DNA of 64,000 bases from contig CM053029.1 in NCBI GenBank assembly GCA_028564925.1, positions 36,506,026 to 36,570,025 of the forward strand. The letters are read 5' to 3'. The notes beneath the pieces were generated by a model. The model did no database searches. It had not been told where the DNA came from and saw only the letters and a program-made list of their open reading frames with translations. The first letter of the stretch is position 1, and each line of letters starts with the position of its first letter. Source of the DNA: Lithobates sylvaticus (Eukaryota; Chordata; Amphibia; Anura; Ranidae). The translations under genes and the position numbers were made by a program. Shown here in pieces: positions 63,128-64,000 of this stretch.

Positions 63128-64000
63128 TTAACCACTTACCCACTGGACACTTAAACCCCCTTCCTAACCAGACCCATTTTCAGCTTTCGGTGCTCTCACA
63201 CTTTGAATGACAATTACTCAGTCATACAACACTGTACCCAAATGAATTTTGTGTCCTTTTTTTTCACATAAATAGAGCTTTCTTTTGGTGGTATTTAATC
63301 ACCGCTGGGTTTTTTATTTTTTGCGCTATAAATCAAAAAAAGACTGAAAATTCGTAAAAAAAAATATATTTGTTTCTATTAANNNNNNNNNNNNNNNNNN
63401 NNNNNNNNNNNNNNNNNNNNNNNNNNNNNNNNNNNNNNNNNNNNNNNNNNNNNNNNNNNNNNNNNNNNNNNNNNNNNNNNNNNNNNNNNNNNNNNNNNNN
63501 NNNNNNNNNNNNNNNNNNNNNNNNNNNNNNNNNNNNNNNNNNNNNNNNNNNNNNNNNNNNNNNNNNNNNNNNNNNNNNNNNNNNNNNNNNNNNNNNNNNN
63601 NNNNNNNNNNNNNNNNNNNNNNNNNNNNNNNNNNNNNNNNNNNNNNNNNNNNNNNNNNNNNNNNNNNNNNNNNNNNNNNNNNNNNNNNNNNNNNNNNNNN
63701 NNNNNNNNNNNNNNNNNNNNNNNNNNNNNNNNNNNNNNNNNNNNNNNNNNNNNNNNNNNNNNNNNNNNNNNNNNNNNNNNNNNNNNNNNNNNNNNNNNNN
63801 NNNNNNNNNNNNNNNNNNNACAAAAGAAGATGGAACATTTTGAAAAAAAAATCATGTTTCATAGTTTGTTGTACAACTGTGCAAACAGGTACTTTTTCTC
63901 CTTCAATGATATGCACTAATGAGGCGGCACTGGTGGGCACTGATAGGCTGCACTAATGGGCACTGTTAGGCACAGTTAAGGTGGCACTGATAGGCAAGGA
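63128..64000 (+). mobile_element. TTAA element, second subfamily, truncated by window end and gap
   Basis: Starts TTAACCACTTACCCACTGG and shows ATAAATAGAGCTTTCTTTTG and TTTTTGCGCTATAAATC. After the gap, TAGTTTGTTGTACAACTGTG, AACAGGTACTTTTTCTCC and GGCACTGGTGGGCACTGATA lead into a minisatellite. This is the inverse of the combination at 28880-30692, so the minisatellite belongs to this subfamily. The end is outside the window. Confidence 0.75.
63383..63819. other. Assembly gap (437 N)
   Basis: A run of N only. The frames that cross it are not real. Confidence 1.

Noticed and set aside
63326-63940. Long frames of up to 204 residues across the right end
   Set aside because: They run through the run of N.

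Overview
The window is a stretch of vertebrate nuclear DNA, most likely from a large-genome anuran and probably a ranid-type frog. That is inferred from three intact single-exon odorant receptor (OR) genes of amphibian/tetrapod class II type set in very dense, nested repeats: TTAA-target MITEs, hAT and Harbinger MITEs, Tc1-like elements, Penelope-like elements, DANA/V-type SINEs, and CR1 and L1 LINE pieces. There are no operons, rRNA genes or CRISPR arrays. Apart from the ORs, almost every long open frame is a transposase fragment or a repeat-driven artefact.

Layout. 1-4.4 kb: a Penelope-like retroelement remnant (GIY-YIG endonuclease, decayed hammerhead motif, terminal foldback) carrying a TTAA MITE that itself carries a hAT MITE. 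4.7-5.6 kb: a TTAA element. About 5.9-6.1 kb: an AT-rich unique island with an OR-promoter-like motif cluster. 6.6-14.6 kb: MITEs, SINEs, a nearly perfect 1166-bp inverted duplication carrying two hammerhead ribozyme copies, and a second inverted plus direct repeat structure. 14977-15897: OR gene 1. 16-24.8 kb: minisatellite-bearing hAT elements, a nested Tc1, a SINE and another hammerhead ribozyme. 24.9-25.1 kb: a second OR-promoter-like island with a splice donor. 25.2-36.0 kb: hAT elements with large minisatellites, nested TTAA elements, and a Tc1 split by a hAT. 36303-37232: OR gene 2. 37.2-44.1 kb: a CR1 fragment, MITEs, and a Tc1 split by a TTAA element. 44.3 kb: a third promoter-like island. 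44.6-48.2 kb: small repeats, a solo-LTR-like fossil, an L1-type fragment. 48420-49352: OR gene 3, followed by two OR-derived scraps. 50.5-57.8 kb: one 7.3-kb hAT transposon with a decayed BED-finger transposase and perfect 8-bp target duplications. 58-64 kb: a Penelope-type relic, a 1.5-kb minisatellite, an end-to-end Tc1 element, a TTAA element and a 437-base assembly gap.

How it fits together. Each OR coding exon has an acceptor-like AG a few bases before its ATG. Each also has one island upstream (9.0, 11.3 and 4.1 kb away) that combines a TAATTG homeodomain-type site, a C-rich Olf/EBF-like site and a TATA-like box; two of the three end in a clear GTAAG donor. The simplest reading is three OR genes on the + strand, each with its own promoter and a short non-coding first exon, whose introns and spacers have been filled by transposons. 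The strongest unusual signals are this shared promoter arrangement, the well-formed Penelope-type hammerhead ribozymes, the 1166-bp palindrome, and an identical minisatellite carried by two different hAT elements.
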